NCBI GenBank assembly: GCA_036852015.1
Contig: JAANDG010000349.1
Span: forward strand, 62,001-126,000
Length of the DNA: 64,000 nt
Direction of reading: 5' to 3'
Source: Pelodera strongyloides
Taxonomy: Eukaryota > Nematoda > Chromadorea > Rhabditida > Rhabditidae
Both the position numbers and the translations under genes were made by a program. Positions 15,701 through 25,731 of this stretch are shown piece after piece. A model generated the notes under the pieces. That model saw only the letters and a program-made list of their open reading frames with translations. It did no database searches and had not been told where the DNA came from. The first letter of the stretch is position 1. The number at the start of each line of letters is the position of its first letter.

Positions 15701-16877
15701 TACAAGAACATACGAAGCACATCAAGTGCATGTTTCAATCAATACCGTTATATGTACCTTGATTCACATTTCTGCTTTTCAGAGAAATGCTCAGTTGCGC
15801 CGCATTGCGATATGAGCTGCGCAAGCGCCGGATGAGCCGTCCGTTTAGGAACAATCCGAGACATAATGTATCCAGGTCTGTTTTCGACACGCGACATCGA
15901 ATGAAAAATGAAAACTTGGATTGTTTGTTTTCGAAAGCTAACTTGTTTTGAGCCTTCAGTTAACCTTTCCAGGCGTTCCAATGGAGCCGGTCTCAAATCC
16001 AACCGAATGTCCGCGAGATCTGGACGGAGTCGCGACGGGAATTTTGTACGCAACAGCTTACAAGTAAGATCTATTAAGTGTTATATTTGTCTGATCATTA
16101 TAAATTTTTCCCGGAATCTGTTCTTTACAAATCGTTTTTTTTTCAGATGCAGTCTCGTGACTTCGAACAGCTCTGTGAGTTCATCATGCGGGTGAACCCT
16201 CTCTACGACTCTAGCGAGGGATGGAGAGAGAGTTCAGACGACGATGATGATTTCGCTCCAGAGGTAAGTCCTATAAGTCCTTATGAAACTTCTTAAGGTA
16301 AAACAATAAAATAGTGGGTTTGACTGGTTTGTTGTTAAATCTAGAAACAATTACAACTACATACAGATGGTCCTGACGAACCGCCGTGCACTATAATCGA
16401 GTCAGGTAAATTCGAATCATTCAGTATAGGTGAATACCCGTTGACAGTAGTTCTTTGAAAGACACTTTGCTTAACGGTTGCATCTACCAACTCACAGTTG
16501 TTTGATTGCTAACGGGCTAATTACTACCTCAGTCTTTGTACCACTTTTTTAACCCTACAAACACCGTTTCACTCTGTTTCATTGTACGAATTGTCCTTGT
16601 CTGATAACTCGATGTTGGGTCACAGATGTTCATTTCCTTGCAGTAGCGCTTTATCAAACTCTCTGTCTAATAACCCAATGTTTCACCGCTTCTGCTTCTG
16701 AAAACTCAACTAATCTGTCCTATACATAAATGTGCAAAGATTATTTTTCAGATTACCCGTGCACCAGATAGTCGTGCTGATACAGAAGATAGTGTGGAAC
16801 CAAAGTCAATAGTACTCAATTTGGGTCGACAGACCGTGGAACACTGGGTCCGATTTGCCAAGAAAGCTAGCATTTAA
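12744..16877 (+). CDS. Rhodopsin-like 7TM G protein-coupled receptor (orphan, nematode type)
   Basis: Twelve phase-consistent exons: 12744-12834, 12951-13046, 13213-13298, 13523-13625, 13980-14093, 14759-14913, 15250-15372, 15555-15628, 15783-15875, 15973-16063, 16147-16263, 16752-16877; about 422 residues. Seven hydrophobic segments fit a plasma-membrane receptor: TM1 near 11-33, TM2 42-62, TM3 102-126, TM4 142-162, TM5 165-190, TM6 in exon 7, TM7 in exons 7-8. TM7 carries the class A motif NPFIY (265-269). An NRC triplet (128-130) stands where DRY is usual. N87 (NGT) is a possible extracellular glycosylation site. The 150-residue tail is basic, then acidic (SSDDDDDF), and may be phosphorylated. 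An acceptor (cacttcag) lies 33 bases before the ATG, so the leader is spliced. The sequence resembles srx-like or peptide-receptor-like nematode families, but the ligand and subfamily are unknown. The exon chain is strong; the family name is inference. Confidence 0.85.
16345..16405 (+). other. Possible alternative cassette exon of the 7TM receptor
   Basis: A 61-base stretch is bounded by an acceptor (aaatctag) and a donor (gtaaat). It reads open in phase after the exon ending at 16263. Because it is not a multiple of three, joining it to the last exon would shift the frame and end the protein early, after about eight more residues (ending YPCTR), instead of the longer tail ending KKASI. It could make a short-tail receptor isoform, or be a chance open stretch. 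Confidence 0.3.
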
Positions 16878-17146
16878 TTTTTTTTTTTTTCGCCCTCCTT
16901 ACCTTCGATTTTGTCCAAAGACTTGTTTTGTGATACAAATTTGACATTTCATAGGTGTTTTAAATTTTGAAATTATCGTGGAATGTTCTGTCTCCTGGTA
17001 ATTCAAAATTAAGGGCAATTGCAGTAAGGGCGTATATTGTTGCTTTTCCTTATGTGTATACATTTTACATTACTTGTGATCATTATCGTCATCGTAGCTA
17101 CATTCATCGACACAAATAGTGCCATACCGTGACCACCAAAACGCTT

Positions 17147-17540
17147 TTAAAGCGAAATACCACCCGGTTTGGGGTTTTTTCACCAAAAATAGTTTGAAAA
17201 AAGTTATAAACGAAAATAAACATAAAAACACAAACAAATAAGTGCATCTTGTATAAAAATGTTCTCAAACAACCATTTTTTTGCGATTTTGTATGGGAAA
17301 ATTCGCTTCCGGCGATTTGCCGATTTTAATACTAGCACAGCCCCGGAAAAATCGAGGGATGGCCTTTTCAAATTATCACACACTCCGAAGCATCCAAATG
17401 ACGAAATGTTGACAAAATATTTTGAATTTGGCTAGTAAAAGTCCAAAAATGCACATTTTGAAAACGGCGGTAAACGCACGGTTGTTTACTCCTCCTCTTT
17501 TCGTATTTTTTTGTTGAGACCGACCGGTAATTCGCTTTAA
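17147..17540. mobile_element. TTAA-flanked short inverted-repeat element (MITE candidate)
   Basis: A 386-base stretch (17151-17536) is bordered on both sides by TTAA (17147-17150 and 17537-17540). It starts AGCGAAATACC and ends GGTAATTCGCT, inverted repeats matching at 10 of 11 positions. TTAA duplication is typical of piggyBac-type transposons. There is no coding capacity. The inverted repeat is short, so a chance match is possible; the same layout in the neighbouring palindromic element raises the likelihood. Confidence 0.45.
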
Positions 17541-18455
17541 TGATGCAATAAACCTTATTCTTCATAAATAACACCAGTTTACGAAATTGTTCGTATTCTC
17601 AAAAAAAGTATATGGTTTAATCGATCGTGTTTTTTTGTTCAATATTTTTCTTCGTTTGTTTCACAGTTATTTAATGCTTTATACATATTGGACCTTTTGG
17701 ATCTCTTGATTATGATATCAATTTGAGCTCTAAGGATAATCATTCACATAGATAATAATTGATTGAGAATTGGATTGATTGTTTCATTTCTATGATTGTC
17801 TTAAAATAAAAAAATAGACCGAGTGTATTTGCTTCTTGTTCCCAGTTGCTAAATGTGTTTACTTATTTTGTGAGTTTCAATAAAATTGACTTACGGAGGT
17901 TAATCTATTTAAGGCTATCATAAAATTTTATACAAATAAAACCCGATATTTATTTACACTAGACAAGCAATGATAATTCAATATAAATACGTTATTTGCT
18001 TTCGCTGAATCACTAGCAAAATGATGGTGGATATGAATTGGAAAATGCATGGCCGTATTATGACACCGATCCCGAGAGAGACAAGAGTTGTGCGATTAAC
18101 GGCTCTTGGTTTCATTCAGGCAATGCGAATATGAAACTCATGATCTTGATGAATAATGTACATAATACTTAATCAGGCGGATAAGAAATTCAAACAGAAA
18201 TGACGTGTCTGCCATACTCTACAACATGACAAATGAGCGTCTACCTAGCAACAAATACAACCACGAAAGATGACATAATGTTATAAAGATGCGACTTCAA
18301 TTTATTTTACACAGGGGAGTCCGGCTCGAAAGGATTTACGTGTCTAAGACGTAAAATAACTGGGCATGGTCTCATGATAGATAAAGTGATTGGATAACTC
18401 AATCGATTGCCCCGTGATTCGGATGAACGACTTGAGAAAGGCAGCATGGTGTGAA
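17541..18455. other. Intergenic, nothing recognised
   Basis: AT-rich sequence between two TTAA-flanked elements, downstream of the receptor gene. No open frame with coding character, splice chain or RNA gene was seen. Confidence 0.5.
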
Positions 18456-18944
18456 TTAAAGGGATAGGTTCATCTCAAACCACCTCTCTTTTTATTGTTT
18501 TTATTGATAATGGCACGAATATCATTGACAATGAAAATTAAATCAATCACAGAACAATACGCCTAGCAGAAGAAGCTTCCGTAATTGGAAGCCAGTTGAT
18601 CGGAAGCCAAAATCTAAACGCAAAAACTAATATCGTACACAGATCGTGCGGGCCAATGGCAATTAGCCAAGCTACATACTACACTCGGCAGGCCATTATT
18701 TTCCACGGGTGGTATCATTTAATTTGCTCTTGGCTAATTGCCATTAGCACGCGCGATCTGTGTACGGTATTAGTTTTTGAGTTTAGATTTTGGCTTCCGA
18801 TCAACCAGCTTCCAATAAAGGAAGCTTCTTCTGCGAGGCGTATTGTTCTGTGATTGATTTAATTTTCATTGTGAATGATATTTATGCTATTATCAATAAA
18901 AACAATAAAAAGAGAGGTGATTTGAGATGAACCTATCCCTTTAA
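18456..18944. mobile_element. Palindromic snap-back MITE with TTAA target duplication
   Basis: Two 212-base arms (18460-18671 and 18729-18940) are inverted copies of each other, about 93% identical by hand count, separated by a 57-base loop. The outer ends are AGGGATAGGTT and its exact complement. TTAA stands immediately outside both ends (18456-18459, 18941-18944), a piggyBac-like target duplication. The open frame inside is only the palindrome read through and has no protein features. A transcript would fold into a long hairpin and could feed small-RNA pathways; that is inference. Confidence 0.85.
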
Positions 18945-19376
18945 AAGCGGTTTGGCACGGAATGTGTGAAGTGTACTGTATTTCCACGCGCGCACATAGA
19001 ATCTTAGAATGTGACACAATTTGCACACAATACCATGCGCGTCACAAACCACGTACCATACCACTTTTATGTTCATATTATGTTCAGTGTGATGCAACAA
19101 AAAAGAGGATTTTGGCCGACTAGAACGATCCTTCCATATGCAAGCTTCTGAGAATGGCGTTCAGTATACTGGAGACTTTTTACAATTCGATAAAGAAAAA
19201 TACGCGCAGAATAGTGAAATGCCTAAAGTAACCGAGCATGACACATATCGTAAGGAGTTGCTTTGTCTAGGTCTCGTGCTTTTCATTAGGGAAATTAACA
19301 CATTATTCAACAAAATATCCTCGTAGGTATTCCTCAGAGTAACTGTTCCAAGATGAAAATGTTTGTGTAGTGCATA
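18945..19376. other. Intergenic, nothing recognised
   Basis: Short AT-rich stretch between the palindromic element and the 3' end of the minus-strand Cys-containing gene. A 62-codon plus-strand frame at 19138-19326 has no family resemblance or splice support. Confidence 0.4.
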
Positions 19377-20180
19377 TCATTGGGCACTACTCGTCCGCTT
19401 ATGGGCTGACGGAACCTAAATTGAACAATTCAACAGGGTTTTTTTCCAACAATTTTTCAGTAGTAAATAAATATTGTTTATCAAGGATATACAAATTACA
19501 GTTCGCTAAATGATCCTGTTTCTCAAGGAAAGATAGGCCTGGAAGACAAACCTGTAATGTTGGTCCACTCGGCTGTGGTCTTTTTGGCGATGATTGCACG
19601 ACTGATTGCTCTGGTACTGCTATCGACGTTGGTTCAATGACTAAAACAAAACAAGTTTGTCACACGCGTTTACCACTGAATTCGATCACCCTTCAATAAC
19701 CCAACATGCAATGGAAGCCAAAAAATTACTGTTTAGATAATAATGTGTTGCGTTCGCATACATATCTGTATTGTTTTCGACAAACGGCGGCATTATTTGA
19801 CATACATTCATCGTGTCCCGAATTAAAATGTATAAGATTGTACCATGTATTTTGACATCAGATTCAGCATCCAGTACCAATCGCAGACAGGACCCGCAGG
19901 AGCCCATCGTATTGTCGCTTCCACAATAATCTTTACCTAAACAAGAAGAAGTAAAATATATAATTGATCAACTCTACGCAAAACAGGCGATAATGATGCA
20001 CGAAATGTATAAGAACATAAAAGTTAACGTAAGGTAAAGCTCGAAAGTCTAATCCTTTATCAGCAAAAACAGTTACTTTGAAGATGTGTGCAGACGCAAC
20101 TATGATCCGCATCTTTTGAAACTGACGCTGCGTGCCCCACCCCTCGTAAATTATCTTCCCTCCGTTCCAAATTATGTTCC
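19377..20180 (-). CDS. Unrecognised Cys-containing protein with Ser/Pro-rich tail, 5' partial
   Basis: Four exons fit together in phase on the minus strand: 20180-20077, 19936-19844, 19640-19552 and 19415-19377 (TGA at 19379-19377). Acceptors are T-rich (ttatttag, cttgtttag, ttgttttag, caatttag); donors are gtaact, gtacaa and gtttgt. The joined frame gives about 107 residues. The first part holds five cysteines in the patterns SCVC, DYCG and SCGSC; then comes a Val/Ile-rich stretch and a Ser/Pro/Gln-rich tail. GC content rises in the exons relative to the introns. The first exon starts in phase 2, so upstream coding sequence is missing; I did not find it. The cysteines suggest an extracellular protein, but I recognise no family. 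Any single exon could be chance; the phase agreement across four is the support. Confidence 0.45.
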
Positions 20181-22790
20181 CTAAATAACCGTCGTCACGC
20201 ACATCCTATAATTCCGTTGATCGGATGATCCGACAGTAAAATGATGAAACATTATTATTGAGAGACATTTCATCCGGAAATTGTTCCAAAAATTAATCAA
20301 ACTAATGGAAATTAATGGGTTTTTTATGTGCCGTGGGCGTACGTTTTGACGCTAAATCGAACCCACAATGATGTGTGAAATATAAAGTTCATACATGCAC
20401 ACAAAAACACCAATCAGAATCATTACGATGATAATTTGAATCGTAGACGCAAGTTTACGTGTGTTCAATTGGGCTACACCAGATTCGCATTTGCGTCATA
20501 CAATTGAGAAAAATGATCAGGAGTTTGTAGCAAGGAACCCAAAATAAGTAAGTGCATATAAAATAGTTCCTCATAATAAATGTGCTTCATATTCTTTGGA
20601 AACCAAATATAAAGTGTGCATATAACTAATTGTAAGGAATGCAAAAAGGAGCACAAGGAATGAGACATGCAAGTATTTCGTGTTGGTTGCATGTTAAATG
20701 CCGTGAGAACCCCTATAAACGAGAATACAAAGAGGCTCCGGCAATCACAAAAATTCTTTTTTCATCAAAACTTAAAACTGGTAATATGGAAAAGCCTACC
20801 TGTTATTCACAAAATTAGCATAAATTTACAGTAGTCAAAACTCAAACTGTTTTTTTTTCTGAACGTGCAACATATCCATAAGCAGAGCATAGAATACTTA
20901 CGCAAGAATAATATATTAAATGAAAAAGGTGTTCTACAATAAACATGATAATGGTGTTTATGCTTCTAAGCGTATTTTGCGGTGGCTTCCCGGAGTTTTC
21001 CTTTGTTCAGAACTATGTTCCGTGTTATGCAATCTCCGGAAGTAGAAAAATAGTGCGAAACGGTTCTTTCGAGACCATGTATCTTAAAAAGTTTTTAGCG
21101 ATTCGCTGCGTAAGCAAGTGAACTGAGATTTAAATAAAAATTAAATATTGTGCCCACTTTCAACTGAAACAAACTGTGAGTTAGAATGTGCAAGCATAAA
21201 CTAAGCACTATGGAGCGAACAGTAGCAGCATATTTTTTAAATATATTGAGAAATTGCTTCTAAATTATGAAATACGGATGTATTTCTTTGTCGGTGCTGT
21301 CAAGCCAACAGGCATTATCTTCTTTCTTAAACAGAGTTATTTACATATGCATCATGAATGATGATAATATTCAAAGATCACGGCGCATAGAAATTACTGA
21401 CAATAAGCAACGGGGGTGAAAATGAATAGCCACCATACGTTGTACAACAAAAAAGCTTGTGTTCATTGTAACCAATGAATATAATAGTAGAGAAAATACA
21501 CGAAATAAACTATGAATTAAATCAAAAGTTTGCAAAAAGTAGTGGATATTCATAATTTGGAATAAAATTTCACATTCGTAACGAAGTAAAGTAACACTTT
21601 AGCCGTTCACTAAATTTTTCGACTTGCACAGTTTTTAGGTTTGAATATATTCAGCAACTTAAACTGTGTTCGTTTTCACGTACGTTCACTTGTTCATATT
21701 CCCAAACTATCCTTCTTCTATTGTCTACTTGATCCCTTATAGGTTATTTACACATTTTTCAAATATTTCCATATTTAACTACGTAGAAGCGGGTTTTTTG
21801 TTCGATTTCTAAGTTTACTTTGTTCAGCGGATTACTGCGTTAGAGGACTTTTATTTATCAACTAATGAACTACATATGTATCAAGCGAAGCGTCAGTTAA
21901 CCAAGTTAGCTACTTATTTATTTATGCATTAACCTATGAAAAAGTTAATGACTGGGGTGGAAAAACATAAACGGAAATAAGATTACAACACATAGTAATC
22001 AGTAAAACAAAATATAAATATGTGAGTATAGAATTGAAATTGCGTAATTAGGAGACTAGGCGTGGAAAAAGCAACACAAAAGGAGGAGAAACCGGTGATT
22101 ATAATACTCAAATCAAGTTGAAAATCAGTCGCTAAGCGACGGGAAAGTCCGCGAACTGAAAGTCTCAGCTGATTGTTGTTAGCAAAGGCCTTCTGCTTTG
22201 ATGACAGTAGTAGCAGCAAAAAATAGCAGAAAGCGAAAACCTCTAGGGATTAACACCTTTCTACGTCTCTTGGCTACTGACGTGCGTTTCCTGAGCTAGT
22301 TTATTTAGAGCGTTTCCAATTTTAAATAAAACAAAAGAATTATGATAGATAGGAAGGGGAACAAAGAGATATAAAAAACGCTGAAATGTCTACAGGGGTT
22401 TACGGTTAGTAAAACACCCCATGTATTTTTTCCCCTCTCATTTTGTGTTTATTCAAAGCCTGAAAAATGTTTATTTTTGTGATTGCATCTACATTAATTT
22501 CCAGTTCTCAACGTTCCTTGATAATAATGTAAAATGAAATTTCCTTCATAATTTCCTAGGTTTAGAACGGACGATTGCAACTAATTTAGAATTACACGCA
22601 GGGTCCGGCACTACGGCCGAATAATTTCCTGTTCAGGAGGCTGAGCGTTACTTTTCCGGATATACATAATGTGATCATGTTCTTGTGAAATTGTATCACG
22701 CAAGTTAATTGTGAATCGTATTAGTTTGCACAGACTGGTGACACTTTTCTGTTATAATGTACTTCATATTTGTAAAAGTTTCAAAAATTT
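20181..22790. other. Intergenic; upstream exons of the minus-strand gene may lie here
   Basis: AT-rich sequence. Apart from a possible signal-peptide exon on the plus strand (20945-21109), no coding exon or RNA gene could be supported. The missing 5' exons of the minus-strand Cys-containing gene are expected in or beyond this stretch. Confidence 0.35.
20945..21109 (+). CDS. Possible first exon of a small secreted protein
   Basis: From ATG 20945 an open frame begins with a hydrophobic signal-peptide-like stretch (MIMVFMLLSVFCGG) followed by a short segment with two more cysteines (VPCYA and IRC). A good donor (gtaagc) follows codon 55. Without splicing the frame ends at TGA 21119-21121, 58 residues. 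It could be the first exon of a secreted-protein gene or a short peptide gene. No downstream exon was found, so this may be chance. Confidence 0.2.
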
Positions 22791-22796
22791 GTTGTT
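22791..22796. repeat. Target-site duplication of the Maverick, left copy
   Basis: GTTGTT directly abuts the left terminal inverted repeat and is repeated directly after the right one (30052-30057). A 6-bp duplication is characteristic of Maverick/Polinton integration. Confidence 0.85.
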
Positions 22797-23006
22797 AATA
22801 ATAGATAGAATACCGTTCTAGCGCACCTTTTCGCCCATACTCCATTTCTACATTTTCAGCCATTTTAAGGCTTATTTTCATTGATTTTGTGTCTTAACTC
22901 TTCAAAAATGTGTCATTTTCAACAATTTTCAAAAATGGGGAAATGGTCGAAAAGTGCGTTATAAAAAATATGGTCGAAATCTAGTGGTCGAAATGGTCGA
23001 AATATT
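22797..23006 (+). repeat. Left terminal inverted repeat of the Maverick
   Basis: 210 bases, inverted copy at 29842-30051. The inner third carries four copies of GGTCGAAA, starting at 22945, 22972, 22986 and 22995, likely protein-binding sites for transposition. Confidence 0.92.
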
Positions 23007-23350
23007 ATGCCAGAAATTTTGAAGAAAAATATAAGGTCAATAAATGGCAAAGCTAGAGAAAAATTTTAACTTCTTGCGAATCTTAGCCTGGAAGACCTTG
23101 TCAATGGGATGAAAATCAAAAATTTCCGTGGTGTTTTCATGTGAGATACTTTACCGGATATAATAAAAGATATCTAAGTAAGCATCGTAATCAACGATTA
23201 CTATCCCTTGTTCAATATTTGACAAGCAGTGAATACAACAAAGATTCTTTTTATTTACTCATCGAGTTCAAAACAGAATCCATATGAGCATATCGACAAA
23301 AAGACGAGCACAATCACACATTCTTCACTCCGACTCGGCCCCCGAGGAGA

Positions 23351-23470
23351 GCGGCGTAATACCCGCGTCGAGATCGTCCAGTTCAGACATGCGGCGTAAT
23401 ACCCGCGTCGAGATCGTCCAGTTCAGACATGCGGCGTAATACCCGCGTCGAGATCGTCCAGTTCAGACAT
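23351..23470. repeat. Three tandem copies of a 40-bp unit
   Basis: Exact copies at 23351-23390, 23391-23430 and 23431-23470. Read on the minus strand they fall in the last exon of the cargo gene. Because 40 is not a multiple of three, the expansion changes the frame and creates an early stop. Confidence 0.95.
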
Positions 23471-23691
23471 GACCAAATCCAGAGCTGCTCGTTCCTGCCG
23501 ATTCGCCCCTGGACCTACAAATCACAATAAGTACATCTCAGCAAACCGAAATAATTTTTAAGAAATATTTAAATTTAATCTACCTGCGTGTGCGAAATCC
23601 GCCAGCCTGCACGCACACTGTACCTGATTCTTCAGGCGACGTAGAATGTCTCCTACAGATGCCGTCTAAACACCCAGAGTTATGACGCAAG

Positions 23692-23732
<41 letters not shown>

Positions 23733-24269
23733 AAGAATCATACTTCGTCGACTTCGGGAACGTTCAGGTTCCGGTCGCGGAAGGTCCTCACTAAACACAT
23801 TTCTTTAAGTAACTTTATAAAGAGTCTGAAATGCTCTTCGACAGGAATGTTATTCGTTTATATTTTCAAAAATTGAACAATTTTTCTCTATATACCTGCC
23901 GGGTCGCTCAGTGCAACGCTGATCCTGTCGACCATCGCCACCACGGACGAGAGGATACTTGCAATGTCGTTTATGTTCGAGCTGTCGCTATGCCTCCTAA
24001 ATAGTTTAAAGACATATAAATTGAATGTTAATGATATTTTAAGAGAAGAGAAGAGATTGAATGATATTTTAAGAGAAGTCAATCAAAAGCTTTTAATTGG
24101 TTTAAAAATAATGGGAAATTCAATTCTCACTTCTCTTGTATTGCGAGAACAAGACGAGTGTGCGCTCCGGATATCGCGATGGCCTCGGCCTGAAATAATA
24201 TTCTCTTTAAAACACATACAGCAAAAACGGCATAATAATAGTTTAACTTACAGATACGGGACGCGCCAT
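23423..24269 (-). CDS. Unrecognised small helical protein, cellular-type cargo gene in the Maverick
   Basis: Six exons agree in phase on the minus strand: 24286-24252 (ATG at 24269), 24189-24131, 23996-23896, 23790-23744, 23665-23584 and 23514 onward, with TGA at 23425-23423; 132 residues. All introns have GT donors and T-rich acceptors. Exons are distinctly richer in G+C than the Maverick ORFs, which are intronless and very AT-rich, so this gene probably has a cellular origin. The protein begins MARPVSAEAIA and is mostly amphipathic helix (for example ILSSVVAMVDRI and VGDILRRLKNQV), ending in an acidic SELDDLD tail. The tandem 40-bp repeat changes the last residues; a single copy would end at TGA 23327-23325. 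The ATG reading frame could extend upstream by a further exon. I do not recognise the family; a small coiled-coil subunit of a complex is a guess. A 35-base T run (minus strand) lies in the fourth intron. Confidence 0.55.
23696..23730. repeat. A(35) homopolymer
   Basis: A run of 35 A on the plus strand, within an intron of the cargo gene (read as T on its sense strand). It could be a microsatellite or the scar of a retrotransposed tail; length may be uncertain in assembly. Confidence 0.9.
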
Positions 24270-24286
24270 GAGAGAACGTCGATCAT

Positions 24287-25142
24287 CTATAAATATTTTC
24301 GATTAGTTCGCATTAGGAAAACTAAAACCCTATTCAAATAATCGATTCAGCTAAAGGAAAAGGAAAACGAGTAGGGAACGAATAGAGGATTACACGATAG
24401 AAGAAGTGAGTAATTAGGAACATGTTGTTAACTAATTTTAGACTAAATGCAAGGAGAAAACAACAACAATAACGAATGACAGATGTAGGCATACAGAGGA
24501 AGAGGAAGTCGCTTCTCTATAAAAAGTTAGAATGAGGTGAAAGAATGCGATGTTGGCAGGTTCTCTCCTTCCTCTGCGTCTTTGCTCTCAGACGCGTGTC
24601 TGCCTTCCACTCTAGCCCAACGCGTGCGTGTCGCGTCGCGTGCCTCTAGTTCAACTGGAGCAAATGTGTGATTGTGCTCGGTCACAGTGAGGAAGAGAAA
24701 AGGAAGATCACACAAAGAGAAAGAGAAATTGCCAGGGTAAAGCCGTCACACCAAAGGAAAGAAGAAAAGGAGAAAGAGAGAGTGGTCAATCTGTAAGATC
24801 TAGAACTCGACGAGTTTGGTCACACTCTAAACCTAGCTTCTCGAAGGTGCTGGCAAAGAGGTACAAGAGGAGAGCCAAGAGTCAAGAAAGCCAACTCATC
24901 GGACTTTTTAAGAATTTTGTGCATAAATTATCTGTTTTTCACTTATAAATCCTTTTAAAATGTATGAATTCAATTGATTTTTCGTGAGTGTCAATTTGAG
25001 CTGGACACTATGTTGTAAAAAAAATTTCATTACAGGAGCTTCAAATACAACCGATCTCCTCGAGTTCTACTGAAGTATCTAATTTAAATCGAGGGTATGA
25101 TTTTCAACAATTTGAACATTATTTCGAAATTATGTTTTTCAG
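24287..25142. other. Non-coding stretch between cargo gene and Maverick ORFs
   Basis: Holds a purine/pyrimidine-biased part (about 24480-24800) with GC-rich patches (cgcgtgcgtgtcgcgtcgcg region near 24620-24650). It lies upstream of the divergent cargo gene and coiled-coil ORF and may carry their promoters. No exon was supported. Confidence 0.4.
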
Positions 25143-25637
25143 ATGTCTGAAGGAAGTAAAGCTGCTCATCGGAACAGTGTTGGAAGTCCAGAATTTCAAG
25201 TGGAGGAGGAGGAATATGATGAAGATACTGAAGGTCTTCAATTATCATCAGATTTTTCAAATCCTCAAACTTCTCCTTTATCATCACAGCTGTCTGATGA
25301 AATAACTCGATTAAATATTTCAAAACCTCTTGTTGTTTCAAATAATTCCGGTAATGATGATTCTACTAAGAAATTAGAGGATTTGATTGAAGAATATAAG
25401 AGAGCTAAGGAAGATTTAGAATTAGATGAAAAGTATAGAAAGGTCCATGAGGCTAAAACAAGATATACTATGGAAAAACAGCTAGTAGAATATAGACGTA
25501 GAAAACGTCAAGAAAAGAAAACAAAGCTAGGAATTATTGCAAAAAAGAAATTGGCCATCCAGAGTTTGAGAATTAAGGAACAAAAAGAAAAGAATGAGAA
25601 AATACAGAAGCTAATAGAAGAACAAGAAAAAGAGTGA
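25143..25637 (+). CDS. Maverick coiled-coil protein of unknown function
   Basis: A 164-residue intronless frame. Residues 1-75 are acidic and Ser-rich (EEEEYDED); residues 75-164 are charged Lys/Glu/Arg heptad-like sequence (KLEDLIEEYKRAKEDLELDE onward) typical of a long coiled coil. The ATG directly follows a good splice acceptor (tgtttttcag), so the messenger probably has a spliced leader or upstream intron. It lies 92 bases before the integrase on the same strand. Small coiled-coil ORFs of unknown role occur in Mavericks; a structural or DNA-associated role is possible but unproven. Base composition matches the integrase rather than the cargo gene. Confidence 0.7.
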   Translation: MSEGSKAAHRNSVGSPEFQVEEEEYDEDTEGLQLSSDFSNPQTSPLSSQLSDEITRLNISKPLVVSNNSGNDDSTKKLEDLIEEYKRAKEDLELDEKYRKVHEAKTRYTMEKQLVEYRRRKRQEKKTKLGIIAKKKLAIQSLRIKEQKEKNEKIQKLIEEQEKE

Positions 25638-25731
25638 AAATAGTAATTTGTTTCTAAATTGTTACTCGTATTTCAATTGTTCCTAGTATTTTTATAATCA
25701 TATAAATTGTGTAAAATTTGATGTATTTGTG

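Noticed and set aside
18596..18853. 85-codon frame in the palindromic element
   Set aside because: It is the inverted repeat read through; no protein features.
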